Shown here piece by piece: positions 24,917 through 32,580 of a stretch of DNA of 33,995 nt. The stretch is from positions 1-33,995 of the forward strand of contig JAEXDU010000061.1 in the NCBI GenBank assembly GCA_023401495.1. The letters are read 5' to 3'. The position numbers and the translations under genes were made by a program. The stretch is from Bacillota bacterium (GTDB lineage: Bacteria > Bacillota > Clostridia > Oscillospirales > Acutalibacteraceae). Below the pieces are notes generated by a model. That model was not told where the DNA came from and ran no database searches. It saw only the letters and a program-made list of their open reading frames with translations. Position 1 is the first letter of the stretch, and the number at the start of each line of letters is the position of its first letter.

Positions 24917-25018
24917 TGTAATTCTTCCTTTCGTTCGATATAATAAAATAAAATGATATCTTTGGATACCGGCGCGGACTGACGCACCGGACAATTCAGG
25001 GCAAATCTGCCTGAGTCT

Positions 25019-25047
25019 AGTATAACACGGTACGGCTCTGGTTTGAA
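25019..25047 (-). promoter_or_regulatory. Promoter of the thioesterase-HAD operon
   Basis: On the minus strand: TTCAAA, a 17-bp spacer, and TATACT. The leader is about 95 nt. Confidence 0.55.
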
Positions 25048-25133
25048 GCGGTAATTTTGCTTATGTTCCCGCAAAAATCCGGCAGATTTTGTATATTGAC
25101 AACCACTTTTGGGATTCGGCGGGAGGAATCAAC

Positions 25134-25919
25134 TTGAACGAAAGCACACAGTCCCCGGCGGCAGCTACGCGCCCCCGGCTTCACCTGATGGACGAGCTGC
25201 GCGGTTTTGCCGTGTTTTGCATGGTGTTTTACCACGCGTTTTATACCTTTGCCTTTCTGTACCAGATTCAATGGATGATGGTGCTGTTTCGATTTTTTAC
25301 CCCGGCGGAGCCGTTTTTTGCGGCGCTGTTTATTTTTATTTCGGGTATCTCTTCGCTTCTCTCGCGCTCGAATCTGCGGCGGGGCCTGCGGCTGTTCGCG
25401 GTCGCGCTCGTGGTGTCGCTTGTCACCGTCCTTGTCACACCCCAGTATGCCATCTGGTTCGGCATTCTGCATTTTCTGGCGGTGTGCATGATCCTGTACG
25501 GCCTTTTGGGGCAGCACCTGAGCAAAATCCCCTTTTCGTGGCTGCTGGTTCTTCTGTGCTTTGTCCTGTATTTCTTTACACGGCCCATCCCGTCGGGTTA
25601 TTTGGGGTTCGGCCCGGTTTCGGTGATTCCTCTGCCGGAGGCGATTTACCATGTAAAGTGGCTGTTCCCGTTGGGCTTTTATGATTCCTCGTTCTCGTCG
25701 TCGGATTATTTTCCGCTTTTACCCTGGGGCTTCGTGTTCCTTGCGGGAACCATGGTGGGCAGGCCGGTGGCCGCGGGATTGGCCCCGAAATGGATGTACC
25801 GCAGCCGTGTTCCGTTTTTCTCGCAGATGGGCCGCTGGGCGCTGGTGATTTACATTGCGCATCAGCCGGTGATCTATGCTTTTGCGTGGCTGCTGGAGCG
25901 GCTGGGGCTGATTGGCTGA
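25134..25919 (+). CDS. Heparan-alpha-glucosaminide acetyltransferase-like membrane protein
   Basis: 261 residues from TTG 25134, chosen because GGGAGGA lies 7 nt upstream. It has about seven hydrophobic helices. The motif LMDELRGFAVFCMVFYHAF matches the DUF1624 / HGSNAT catalytic-domain family and resembles acyltransferase 3 enzymes. ISGISSLLSRSN and the C-terminal YIAHQPVIYAF also fit. Such proteins pass acetyl groups across the membrane to sugars, but for most bacterial members the acceptor is not known. Confidence 0.8.
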   Translation: MNESTQSPAAATRPRLHLMDELRGFAVFCMVFYHAFYTFAFLYQIQWMMVLFRFFTPAEPFFAALFIFISGISSLLSRSNLRRGLRLFAVALVVSLVTVLVTPQYAIWFGILHFLAVCMILYGLLGQHLSKIPFSWLLVLLCFVLYFFTRPIPSGYLGFGPVSVIPLPEAIYHVKWLFPLGFYDSSFSSSDYFPLLPWGFVFLAGTMVGRPVAAGLAPKWMYRSRVPFFSQMGRWALVIYIAHQPVIYAFAWLLERLGLIG

Positions 25920-25926
25920 AAGAGCC

Positions 25927-25955
25927 TTGCGCGCATCGCGGAAAAAGAATATAAT
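25927..25955 (+). promoter_or_regulatory. Promoter of ychF
   Basis: TTGCGC, a 17-bp spacer, and TATAAT. It starts 8 bp after the upstream stop codon and lies 45 bp before the gene. Confidence 0.75.
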
Positions 25956-25999
25956 AAGAGTTAAATGTTTTATGCGAGAGAAAGAGGTTGATGAGTGAA

Positions 26000-27094
26000 A
26001 TGAAGCTGGGAATCGTCGGGCTGCCTAACGTTGGAAAGAGCACGCTGTTCAATGCCATTACCAACGCCGGGGCGCAGTCCGCCAACTATCCTTTTTGCAC
26101 TATAGAGCCGAACGTCGGTGTGGTGGCCGTGCCGGACAAACGTCTGGACAAGCTGGCCGAGATGTACCACCCCGAAAAATACACCCCCGCTACGATCGAG
26201 TTTGTGGACATTGCGGGTCTGGTGCGCGGCGCCTCTAAGGGGGAGGGCCTGGGCAACCAGTTTTTGGCGAATATCCGCGAGGTGGACGCGATCGTTCACG
26301 TAGTCCGCTGCTTTGAGGACGACGATATCATCCATGTCGACGGCAACGTAGATCCCGCGCGTGACGTGGAGACGATCAATCTGGAGCTGATCCTCTCTGA
26401 CATGGAGGTGCTCGACCGCCGGTTGGACAAAACCCGCAAGATGCTCAAGGCGGACAAGAAATACCAGACGGAATGCGAGTTCTTTGAGCGCGTGCGCGCC
26501 GAGCTGGACGCGGGCCACACCGCACGCAGCGTGGAATGCACCGAGGAAGAAGCGGAGCTTTTGGCTACGGTGTCTTTGCTGACGAACAAGCTGGTCATTT
26601 ACGCGGCGAACATGAGTGACGCCGATTTTAAGGGTGGCGTGGAGAATAATCCGTATTTTGCTGTGGTTGAGAAGCTGGCCAGGCAGGAAAACGCGGGCGT
26701 TCTGCCGATCTGTGCGGAGGTGGAAGCCGAAATTTCCGGCATGGAGCCGGAGGAAAAGCAGATGTTCCTGGAGGACATGGGCCTTTCGGAATCCGGTCTT
26801 GACCGCCTGATCCGCGAGTGCTACACTCTTCTCGGCCTGATTTCGTACCTGACCGCAGGCCCGCAGGAGGTGCGCGCCTGGACGATCAAAGCAGGGACGA
26901 AAGCGCCTCAGGCGGCCGGTAAAATCCACACCGATTTTGAACGCGGCTTTATCCGCGCAGAGGTTGTGGCCTACGACGATCTGATGGCCTGCGGCACGAT
27001 GGCGGCCGCGAAAGAAAAGGGCCTTGTCCGTTCGGAAGGCAAGGAGTATGTGATGAAGGACGGCGACGTGGTGCTGTTCCGCTTTAATGTGTAA
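26000..27094 (+). CDS. ychF: Redox-regulated ATPase/GTPase YchF (OLA1 family)
   Basis: 364 residues starting at ATG 26000, where the family usually begins (MKLGIVGLPNVGKSTLFNAI); ATG 25991 is in frame and close to the same AAAGAGG ribosome site, so the start may be three codons earlier. It has G1 GLPNVGKS, G3 DIAGLVRGAS and a C-terminal TGS domain (ARAWTIKAGTKAPQAAG region and HTDFERGFIRAEV). YchF binds ATP rather than GTP, associates with ribosomes and affects stress responses. Confidence 0.96.
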   Translation: MKLGIVGLPNVGKSTLFNAITNAGAQSANYPFCTIEPNVGVVAVPDKRLDKLAEMYHPEKYTPATIEFVDIAGLVRGASKGEGLGNQFLANIREVDAIVHVVRCFEDDDIIHVDGNVDPARDVETINLELILSDMEVLDRRLDKTRKMLKADKKYQTECEFFERVRAELDAGHTARSVECTEEEAELLATVSLLTNKLVIYAANMSDADFKGGVENNPYFAVVEKLARQENAGVLPICAEVEAEISGMEPEEKQMFLEDMGLSESGLDRLIRECYTLLGLISYLTAGPQEVRAWTIKAGTKAPQAAGKIHTDFERGFIRAEVVAYDDLMACGTMAAAKEKGLVRSEGKEYVMKDGDVVLFRFNV

Positions 27095-27108
27095 GTGATT
27101 TTTTTTCG

Positions 27109-27145
27109 GCCCTGCTCCTGGATTGGAGCGGGGCTTTTCTTTTTA
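27109..27145 (+). terminator. Terminator of ychF
   Basis: GCCCTGCTCC pairs with GGAGCGGGGC, followed by TTTTCTTTTT. Confidence 0.92.
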
Positions 27146-27199
27146 TTCTGGATGATGAAAGAGTGGATTTTTTGTGAGTTGCCTCACAGGAAAATTCTG

Positions 27200-27444
27200 C
27201 TGGCGCAGGGCTTGCCCCTCGTGCCGGGGCGGGCATTTACTTTCTTTACGAAAAGAAAGTAAACAAAGATTCGCCCAAGGACACCTTGGGAATCCGCTTT
27301 GTGGAACAGTACCTGAATACACCGACGAAAGCTACTGTAAAGGCGCTCCAATGAAAGCGCCCACTCGCCTGGACAGTGCGAGAAGGAAGCTTCCTGTTTT
27401 CGTTCGGCGGCGGTCTCTTTCAGAGCGCTCTCGACAGCTCGCAG
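27200..27444 (-). repeat. Structured intergenic repeat, copy C (inverted)
   Basis: Read on the minus strand this repeats the block order of copies A and B: CTGCGAGC, GAGAGCGCTCTGAAA, GTGGGCGCTTTCATTGGAGC, the CCAAGG/CCTTGG hairpin, the TTTACTTTCTT/AAGAAAGTAAA hairpin, then the GCCCGCCCCGGCACGAGGGG block. With copy B it forms a very large imperfect inverted repeat. Confidence 0.65.
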
Positions 27445-27525
27445 AAGGGCAGCCTGACGACAGCTCTGATTTGTCAGAAGACAGCATGACGATTATTGAA
27501 TATGTCGATTTGCAGGGCAAGCCCT

Positions 27526-27773
27526 GCGCCAACAAAAAAGCGGCGAAGCCGCACTAAAAAACTGCGAGCTAACGAGAGCGCTCTGAAAATGCCCGCCGAC
27601 AGACGAGATTGCTAAGCTTATTTCTTGATGAAACCCGGAGAGTGGGCATTTTCATTGGAGCGCCTTACGGATGGCTTTTGTTTGCACAATCAGGGGCCGT
27701 TCCCCAAACGGATTCCAAAGGTGTCCTTTGGAAGGCCTTTGCTTACTTTCGTCCTTTCACGAAAGTAAGTGCC
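27526..27773 (+). repeat. Structured intergenic repeat, copy B
   Basis: Same order as copy A: CCAACAAAA, GCGGCGAAGCCGC, GAGAGCGCTCTGAAAATGCC, GTGGGCATTTTCATTGGAGC, CCCCAAACGGATTCCAAAGG, and the CTTACTTTCG/CGAAAGTAAG hairpin (27742-27751 with 27760-27769). No coding potential is apparent. Confidence 0.7.
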
Positions 27774-28050
27774 CGCCCCGGCATGAGGGGCAGGCCCGCG
27801 CAAGCGGAAATCCCATGCGGGGGGTACCCGGTAAAAATTTGTTCTTCACCCTCGGGTAAAAAGTTCACATGGAACAGGCAATCAGCCCGCCCCGACACGA
27901 GGGGCAGGCCCACGCAAGCGGAAATCCCATGCGGGGGGTACCCGCTAAAAATTTGTTCTTCATCCTCGGGTAAAAAGTTCACATGGAACAGGCAATCAGC
28001 CCGCCCCGGCACGAAGGGCAAGCCCTGCGTCAGCAGAATTCATACGGGGA
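27774..28050 (+). repeat. Tandem repeats of 114 bp
   Basis: Units start at 27774, 27888 and 28002. The first two are nearly identical; the third is cut short. Each begins with the CGCCCCGRCA block also found at 301 and 421, then carries CCCATGCGGGGGGTACCCG and TCGGGTAAAAAGTTCACATG. The units are too long and too similar throughout to be a CRISPR array. Confidence 0.78.
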
Positions 28051-28428
28051 ACCTATAAAGACAAAAAATATTTATAACATAGAAGGTTGTTTCCGCGTGA
28101 GAACAACCAGCGCACGCGCGACGAATGGAGCGCGAAGCGGAAGGTTTTCTCTGAGCTGCCCCGCGACGCGCATGCAGGCTCAGCCTGTAAAAGAAGCGCC
28201 GTCCCTTGGGGAGGGACGGCGCTTTCGGCCATGGACCGGTCAGCCGCACCGGGGCGATTCGTGCGGCAGTTTTATTCTTACAGACAACGGCGCGGCGAGC
28301 CGGGACCACGGCGCCGGGGGCGGCCCGCGGTTTTAAAAAAAGCATGCAGATCAATCATTGGGAATGATGATGGTTGAGATTCAAATTTCTAAGAAACCCG
28401 GCCCGCTTTGCCCTGTCTGTAAGGCAGC
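28051..28428. other. Gene-free interval after the repeats
   Basis: No gene is supported; short frames lack ribosome sites. The only clear element is the hairpin at 28188-28222, listed separately. Confidence 0.45.
28188..28222 (-). terminator. Terminator-like hairpin
   Basis: GCGCCGTCCCT pairs with AGGGACGGCGC (perfect 11 bp) and is followed on the minus strand by TTCTTTT. It may stop transcription from the minus strand; no gene immediately upstream explains it. Confidence 0.7.
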
Positions 28429-28484
28429 AAAAAAGCGCCTGTTACGGATTCCCCAACGGGGGGATACATCCATAACACAGCGCC
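28429..28484 (-). terminator. Terminator of the candidate RNA
   Basis: A long interrupted stem (GCGC, TGTTA, GGAT and CCCC with their complements) is followed on the minus strand by TTTTTT. Confidence 0.8.
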
Positions 28485-28690
28485 TAATATCACAAAGTGC
28501 AGTACACAACCCGCAGAACGGGACCCATTTTCGGGATCCGCCCCCCTCCTCTGTACAAGAAAGCGGAAATGAGTTATAATGTGTAAGCAACGCGCGGTAT
28601 ATCCGTTGTGTATGGAGGCTACTTCTCCGTATGCAGGGGATGAGGTGTTCCTGCACCTCGTCCCCGCTTTGCACTTAATTGTACCTTACC
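28429..28690 (-). ncRNA. Candidate structured RNA with own promoter and terminator
   Basis: On the minus strand, a promoter (28696-28724) would start an RNA near 28689. AAGTGCA (28670-28676) pairs perfectly with TGCACTT (28495-28501), and directly next to it TACACAAC (28605-28612) pairs with GTTGTGTA (28503-28510). Between the two 5' arms are a 12-bp hairpin (GGGGACGAGGTG/CACCTCATCCCC, one mismatch) and a TACGGAG/CTCCATA hairpin. Hairpins with GGG/CCC stems lie inside the second helix. A terminator with GGCGC...GCGCC ends and six U follows at 28429-28484. No reading frame of note. I cannot assign a known family. Confidence 0.55.
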
Positions 28691-28695
28691 AGTAA

Positions 28696-28724
28696 ATTGT
28701 AGCATTTTCTGGGATTGATTGCAA
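28696..28724 (-). promoter_or_regulatory. Promoter of the candidate RNA
   Basis: On the minus strand: TTGCAA, a 17-bp spacer, and TACAAT. Confidence 0.65.
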
Positions 28725-28767
28725 GCTGAATTGTTGATATGAGAAAAAATATCACATGATAAAAGAC

Positions 28768-28799
28768 AGCGCCGGATTTTTAGGAATCCGGCGCTTTTT
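28768..28799 (+). terminator. Terminator-like hairpin
   Basis: AGCGCCGGATT pairs with AATCCGGCGCT and is followed by TTTTTG on the plus strand. On the minus strand TGTCTTTT follows, so it may work both ways. Confidence 0.7.
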
Positions 28800-28854
28800 G
28801 TATTGGAATGTGCCTGCCTGCGGCGCCCTTCTGCCGGAGGCTTTGGGCTGCTCA

Positions 28855-28890
28855 AAAACAGAAAAACCGCGGAACAATAACGTTCCGCGG
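28855..28890 (-). terminator. Terminator of the rubrerythrin gene
   Basis: CCGCGGAAC pairs perfectly with GTTCCGCGG and is followed on the minus strand by TTTTTCTGTTTTT. It lies about 105 bp after the stop codon; the stretch between holds nothing I recognise. Confidence 0.9.
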
Positions 28891-28996
28891 CGGCTCTGAA
28901 GCATCTTCTTGCAGAGAACCAGACTTTGCCGTTCGCTGCTTTTTATGGGCCGGGTACGGCCCTGCTATAACGCTGTCCCTTTGAAAAAGGAACGGC

Positions 28997-29536
28997 TTAA
29001 TAGTTTTCCGATTTGCGCTCGAAGAAAGCCTGGGGATGTTTGCAGGCAGGACAGATCTTGGGAGCCTTATCGCCAATATGAATGTATCCGCAGTTGCGGC
29101 ATACCCAAACGGTCTGCTCGCCGCTCTGGAAAACAATATCTTCCTGGATGTTCTTCAGCAGCTTGCGGTAGCGCTCTTCGTGGGTCTTCTCCACAGTGCC
29201 TACCAGCTTCATCGCAGAGGCAATCTCTTTAAAGCCCTCCTGCTCAGCGGTCTCGGCGAACTCTCTGTACATTTCTGTCCATTCGTAGTTTTCGCCCTGC
29301 GCAGCATCCAGCAGGTTATCCTTTGTGCAGCCGATCTCGCCGCCATGCAGATATTTAAACCACAGCTTGGCGTGTTCCTTCTCGTTGCCGGCGGTTTCCT
29401 CAAAAATAGCTGAGATCTGCTCGTAGCCTTCTTTTTTCGCCTGAGAAGCGTAGAATGTGTACTTGTTTCTGGCCTGGGATTCCCCTGCAAATGCAGTCAG
29501 CAGATTTGCTTCGGTTTTGCTTCCTTTCAGTTCCAT
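28997..29536 (-). CDS. rbr: Rubrerythrin
   Basis: 179 residues, AAGGAGG upstream. The N-terminal ferritin-like domain carries the di-iron ligands (AFAGESQARNKY, EETAGNEKEHAKLW, AETAEQEGF, GTVEKTHEERY). The C-terminal rubredoxin domain has CRNCGY and CPACKHPQAFFE, which bind the FeS4 iron. Rubrerythrin reduces hydrogen peroxide in the cytoplasm of anaerobes using electrons from rubredoxin or ferredoxin. It is monocistronic, with its own promoter and terminator. Confidence 0.97.
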   Translation of the reverse strand: MELKGSKTEANLLTAFAGESQARNKYTFYASQAKKEGYEQISAIFEETAGNEKEHAKLWFKYLHGGEIGCTKDNLLDAAQGENYEWTEMYREFAETAEQEGFKEIASAMKLVGTVEKTHEERYRKLLKNIQEDIVFQSGEQTVWVCRNCGYIHIGDKAPKICPACKHPQAFFERKSENY

Positions 29537-29657
29537 ACGGTTCGTCCTCCTTGTAAAAAATCAGTAAGGGATGCCACCCTGTTCCGGCCGCTTTTACGCG
29601 ACGGAACGAAACGCCGTTTCACCGGCATTTGGGAATAGGATGTGATCGCTTTCTTTT

Positions 29658-29685
29658 ATTATACTAAATAATGTCAAAATTACAA
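29658..29685 (-). promoter_or_regulatory. Promoter of rubrerythrin
   Basis: On the minus strand: TTGTAA, a 16-bp spacer, and TATAAT. The AT-rich TTATTTAGTATAATAA around the -10 is loosely like a PerR box, which would suit a peroxide gene, but the match is weak. Confidence 0.6.
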
Positions 29686-29709
29686 GGGGATGAGGCAAAA
29701 AATCGAGAA

Positions 29710-30534
29710 TTATTCGCAAATTTTTTTATAAATCTCCGCTTTGGAGTGTCCGCTTTCCTTCGCGGCGCGTTTGGCAGACTCTGAAACAGAGGCGCCCTCC
29801 TCTAAAAAAGTGCGCGCAAGCTCTATGGCATCCTCCAGCGTGAGCGGCTCTTCCACAGGGACGGGAGCCCCTTCGATCACCAGCACGAATTCCCCCCTGG
29901 GGCTTTCTTCGGAATACCGGCGCGCCGCTTCGGAGAGTGTGGTGCGGATGACCTCTTCGTGAATTTTCGTCAGTTCGCGCACGAGCGCGATGCGGCGGTC
30001 GCCCCAGGCAGCCAGCATGTCGGCAAGGGTGGCAGAGAGCTTGTGCGGCGCTTCGTAGAACACCATGGTGCGGGTTTCAGCGGCCACCTGCTGCAGATGC
30101 TCGCGCCGGGCGCGCTTGTTGACGCTCAGGAAGCCCTCGAACGTAAAGCGGCCCGTAGGCAGGCCCGAGATCGCCAGCGCCGAAATCACCGCGCTGGGGC
30201 CGGGTACGACGAGCGTCTGAATCCCCAGCTCGGCGCACTGGGCTACCAGCAGCTCGCCGGGGTCTGAAATCGCGGGCATTCCCGCGTCGGAGACCAGAGC
30301 ACACGTTTCACCCGCCAGTATTCTGCGGGTGATGACCCCGCCGCGCTCGAGCTTATTGTGCTCAAAATAGCTTACCATCGGCTTTTTAATGCCCAGATGA
30401 TTTAATAGCTTTACGGTCACGCGGGTATCCTCCGCGGCGATAAAATCCGCCTCGGCCAGCGTCTGCGCCGCGCGGGGCGAAAAATCCGATAAATTCCCGA
30501 TGGGCGTGCCCACCACATACAGCTTTCCGGTCAT
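29710..30534 (-). CDS. rsmI: 16S rRNA 2'-O-ribose C1402 methyltransferase
   Basis: 274 residues from ATG 30534, which has GGAGGGG upstream; the longer frame runs back into the neighbouring gene. It has the SAM-dependent tetrapyrrole-methylase-type fold: LYVVGTPIGNLSD, ALVSDAGMPAISDPG and VPGPSAVISALAISGLPT. RsmI methylates the ribose of C1402 in the decoding centre of 16S rRNA. The C-terminal extension (SESAKRAAKESGHSKAEIYK) is the usual small helical domain. Its start shares one base with the stop of trmN6 (TGATG). Confidence 0.96.
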   Translation of the reverse strand: MTGKLYVVGTPIGNLSDFSPRAAQTLAEADFIAAEDTRVTVKLLNHLGIKKPMVSYFEHNKLERGGVITRRILAGETCALVSDAGMPAISDPGELLVAQCAELGIQTLVVPGPSAVISALAISGLPTGRFTFEGFLSVNKRARREHLQQVAAETRTMVFYEAPHKLSATLADMLAAWGDRRIALVRELTKIHEEVIRTTLSEAARRYSEESPRGEFVLVIEGAPVPVEEPLTLEDAIELARTFLEEGASVSESAKRAAKESGHSKAEIYKKICE

Positions 30535-31277
30535 CAGTGCCCCTCCTTGTAGGACCCGTAGATATCCAGCATTTCCTGGGTAAAGGTTCCATCTTCGTTG
30601 TGCAGGATCAGCGGCGGCTCCACCAAAAGGCCGCCGGGCTGCCCGTTTTTGCGGGCCTGAAGCAAAAAGAGCTTTGGCGCTTTTCCTTCGCGGGCCTGCA
30701 CGAACCGCAGGCGCTTCGGCTCCAGGCCGTTCGCGCACAGGGCCGTGAGAATATCCGTCAGGCGCTCCGGCCGCTGACACAAGCACAGACGGCCCCCGTA
30801 GCGTAGGCAGGATGCGGCGGCGCGCGCCACGTCCTCCATGGTGCAGGTCTCCTCATGCCGGGCCATGCGCTTGCCCTGTTCGGGGTTTTCGATGCCCGTT
30901 CCCTGCGCCTTATACGGCGGATTGCACGAAACCAGATCGCAGTTTTCCAGCCACGGGTCGCGCGGTTTTGTTTGATCAAGCTGCCGCAGGTCGAGGTTCA
31001 GAACCCGCAGGCGGTCTGTTACGCCGCAGTGCTCGGCGGACTGCCGCACCAGATCGCAGGCGTCGGGCTGGATTTCTACCCCGCAGATTTGGGCAGGCTC
31101 GTACCGCGCCAGCCAGATCAGCGGAATGGCGCCGCAGCCGGTGCCGAAATCGGCGCACTTCTCGCCCCGCTTGGGGGCCGCGAAATGCGCCAGCAAGATC
31201 GTATCGGTATTAAATCGGTGCGTCTGTGAGACGAACACGGAGATACTGGGGGAGAGCGGCTCCAACTCAGGCTGCAT
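30534..31277 (-). CDS. trmN6: tRNA1(Val) adenine-37 N6-methyltransferase family
   Basis: 247 residues. A class I SAM methyltransferase: HRFNTDTILLAHFA at the start, SAM motif ADFGTGCGAIPLIW, and the N6-adenine catalytic motif SCNPPYKA. This matches the YfiC/TrmN6 and B. subtilis YabB group, which methylates adenosine in tRNA. The last part, GGLLVEPPLILHNEDGTFT, is the usual ending. It is followed directly by rsmI, the same pair order as yabB-yabC in Bacillus. Confidence 0.9.
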   Translation of the reverse strand: MQPELEPLSPSISVFVSQTHRFNTDTILLAHFAAPKRGEKCADFGTGCGAIPLIWLARYEPAQICGVEIQPDACDLVRQSAEHCGVTDRLRVLNLDLRQLDQTKPRDPWLENCDLVSCNPPYKAQGTGIENPEQGKRMARHEETCTMEDVARAAASCLRYGGRLCLCQRPERLTDILTALCANGLEPKRLRFVQAREGKAPKLFLLQARKNGQPGGLLVEPPLILHNEDGTFTQEMLDIYGSYKEGH

Positions 31278-31372
31278 GGGTTACCTCCGGCAGATCATTT
31301 TATGGGAGAAGAAAATTTTATTTGAAAACAAGCGGCGGGCAGCGGGGAGCCGCGCCCGAAAACTTGTCCAAA

Positions 31373-31407
31373 ATTTAAGGCGGAGCAACGATTGCTCCGC
31401 CTTAAAT
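31373..31407 (-). terminator. Terminator of the ferredoxin gene
   Basis: A 16-bp perfect stem (ATTTAAGGCGGAGCAA with its complement) has a 3-base loop and is followed on the minus strand by TTTGG. Confidence 0.85.
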
Positions 31408-31427
31408 CACTTCAGTCATTGTGAGCC

Positions 31428-31601
31428 TTAAGCCTCGGGATTCGGGGCTCCTACGGGACACACGGAAGCGCAAGCACCGCACTCTGTGCAAAGCTCGGGA
31501 TCAATTACATACTTGTCAGCACCATCAGAGATGGCGCTCACGGGACACTCGCCTGCGCAAGCACCGCAAGAAATGCAATCACTGTTAATAACATATGCCA
31601 T
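31428..31601 (-). CDS. Two [4Fe-4S] ferredoxin, clostridial type
   Basis: 57 residues, a small gene with GGAGGTG 9 nt before ATG. Two Cys motifs are visible: CISCGACAGECP and CTECGACASVCP, each the CxxCxxCxxxCP type that binds one [4Fe-4S] cluster. Length and Ala/Val/Pro-rich spacing are typical of the 2[4Fe-4S] ferredoxins that carry electrons for pyruvate:ferredoxin oxidoreductase, hydrogenase and similar enzymes. It has its own promoter and terminator, so it is a stand-alone gene between ricT and trmN6. Confidence 0.97.
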   Translation of the reverse strand: MAYVINSDCISCGACAGECPVSAISDGADKYVIDPELCTECGACASVCPVGAPNPEA

Positions 31602-31635
31602 TGTTAAGCACCTCCAGAATAAGTATTACACCCTT

Positions 31636-31663
31636 ATTCTAACACACAATGGCAGAATTGCAA
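31636..31663 (-). promoter_or_regulatory. Promoter of the ferredoxin gene
   Basis: On the minus strand: TTGCAA, a 16-bp spacer, and TAGAAT. Confidence 0.7.
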
Positions 31664-31692
31664 CTGATTTTTCCGAATTTGTGAATGGAATC

Positions 31693-32562
31693 TCAATCCT
31701 TTTCCAGCTCTTTTAGCTGATCGAGTTCCGCTTTGTTTACGCGGAGCTGCGCGTCTTTGATGAGTTTGACGTCCTTCACTTTGTAAGTAGAGGGCGCAGC
31801 ATCCGGCGCTTTGTCGAGCCGAATCTGCAGCACGCCGGTCAAAAGATTCTGATCCACCACGGTGCCGCGTCCCTCGGGAGTCATCACGACCGCACCAAGC
31901 TTGGGGGTGGTGCGCAGCAAATCGAGGTAAGCCTCCTGCTCGTATTTCAGGCAGCACATCAGGCGGCCGCACGTGCCGGAGATTTTCACCGGGTTGAGCG
32001 AAAGGTTCTGCTCTTTGGCCATTTTGATGGAGACCGGCTGGAAGCTGCCCAGAAAGGTGGAGCAGCAGAACGGACGCCCGCAGATGCCAAGGCCGCCGAG
32101 CATCTTCGCCTCGTCGCGCACGCCGATCTGGCGCAGCTCGATGCGGGTGCGGAACACGGAGGCCAAATCCTTGACCAGCTCGCGGAAGTCCACACGGCCG
32201 TCGGCGGTAAAGTAAAACAGAATCTTGCTGTTGTCGAAGGTGTATTCCACGTCCACCAGCTTCATTTCGAGCTTGTGGGCGGCAATCTTTTTGTTGCAGA
32301 TCTCGAAGGCGCTCTTTTCGCGGATCTGATTTTCCGCCAGCTTCTTGAGATCCTCCTGATTCGCGATGCGGATCAGCTTTTTGAGCGGCTGCACAATGCT
32401 TTCATCGTCTACCTGGCGGTTTTCCATGGCGACCTCTCCGCATTCCACGCCGCGGGAGGTTTCAACGATGACCATGTCGCCTTTTTTCAAATGATTTCCA
32501 TCGGGGTCAAAGTAATATACTTTGCCCACGTTTTTAAATCGTACGCCAATTACTTCGGCCAT
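31693..32562 (-). CDS. ricT: RicT / YaaT (PSP1 domain) regulatory protein
   Basis: 289 residues. The PSP1 C-terminal domain holds Cys clusters GICGRPFCCSTFL and GTCGRLMCCLKYE. In B. subtilis RicT with RicA and RicF (YmcA, YlbF) forms an Fe-S complex that helps RNase Y mature mRNAs and affects sporulation and competence. The gene follows holB by 18 bp, as in Bacillus. Confidence 0.94.
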   Translation of the reverse strand: MAEVIGVRFKNVGKVYYFDPDGNHLKKGDMVIVETSRGVECGEVAMENRQVDDESIVQPLKKLIRIANQEDLKKLAENQIREKSAFEICNKKIAAHKLEMKLVDVEYTFDNSKILFYFTADGRVDFRELVKDLASVFRTRIELRQIGVRDEAKMLGGLGICGRPFCCSTFLGSFQPVSIKMAKEQNLSLNPVKISGTCGRLMCCLKYEQEAYLDLLRTTPKLGAVVMTPEGRGTVVDQNLLTGVLQIRLDKAPDAAPSTYKVKDVKLIKDAQLRVNKAELDQLKELEKD

Positions 32563-32580
32563 AGCTCTCTCCTTTATTGT

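Noticed and set aside
28040..28354. 104-residue open frame on the minus strand
   Set aside because: Composition is repeat-like, there is no ribosome site, and a terminator hairpin lies inside it.
28546..28680. Small RNA on the plus strand from TGTACA-17-TATAAT
   Set aside because: The -10 is perfect but the -35 is poor, and the hairpins are explained better by the minus-strand RNA, which has a better promoter and terminator. It is not excluded.
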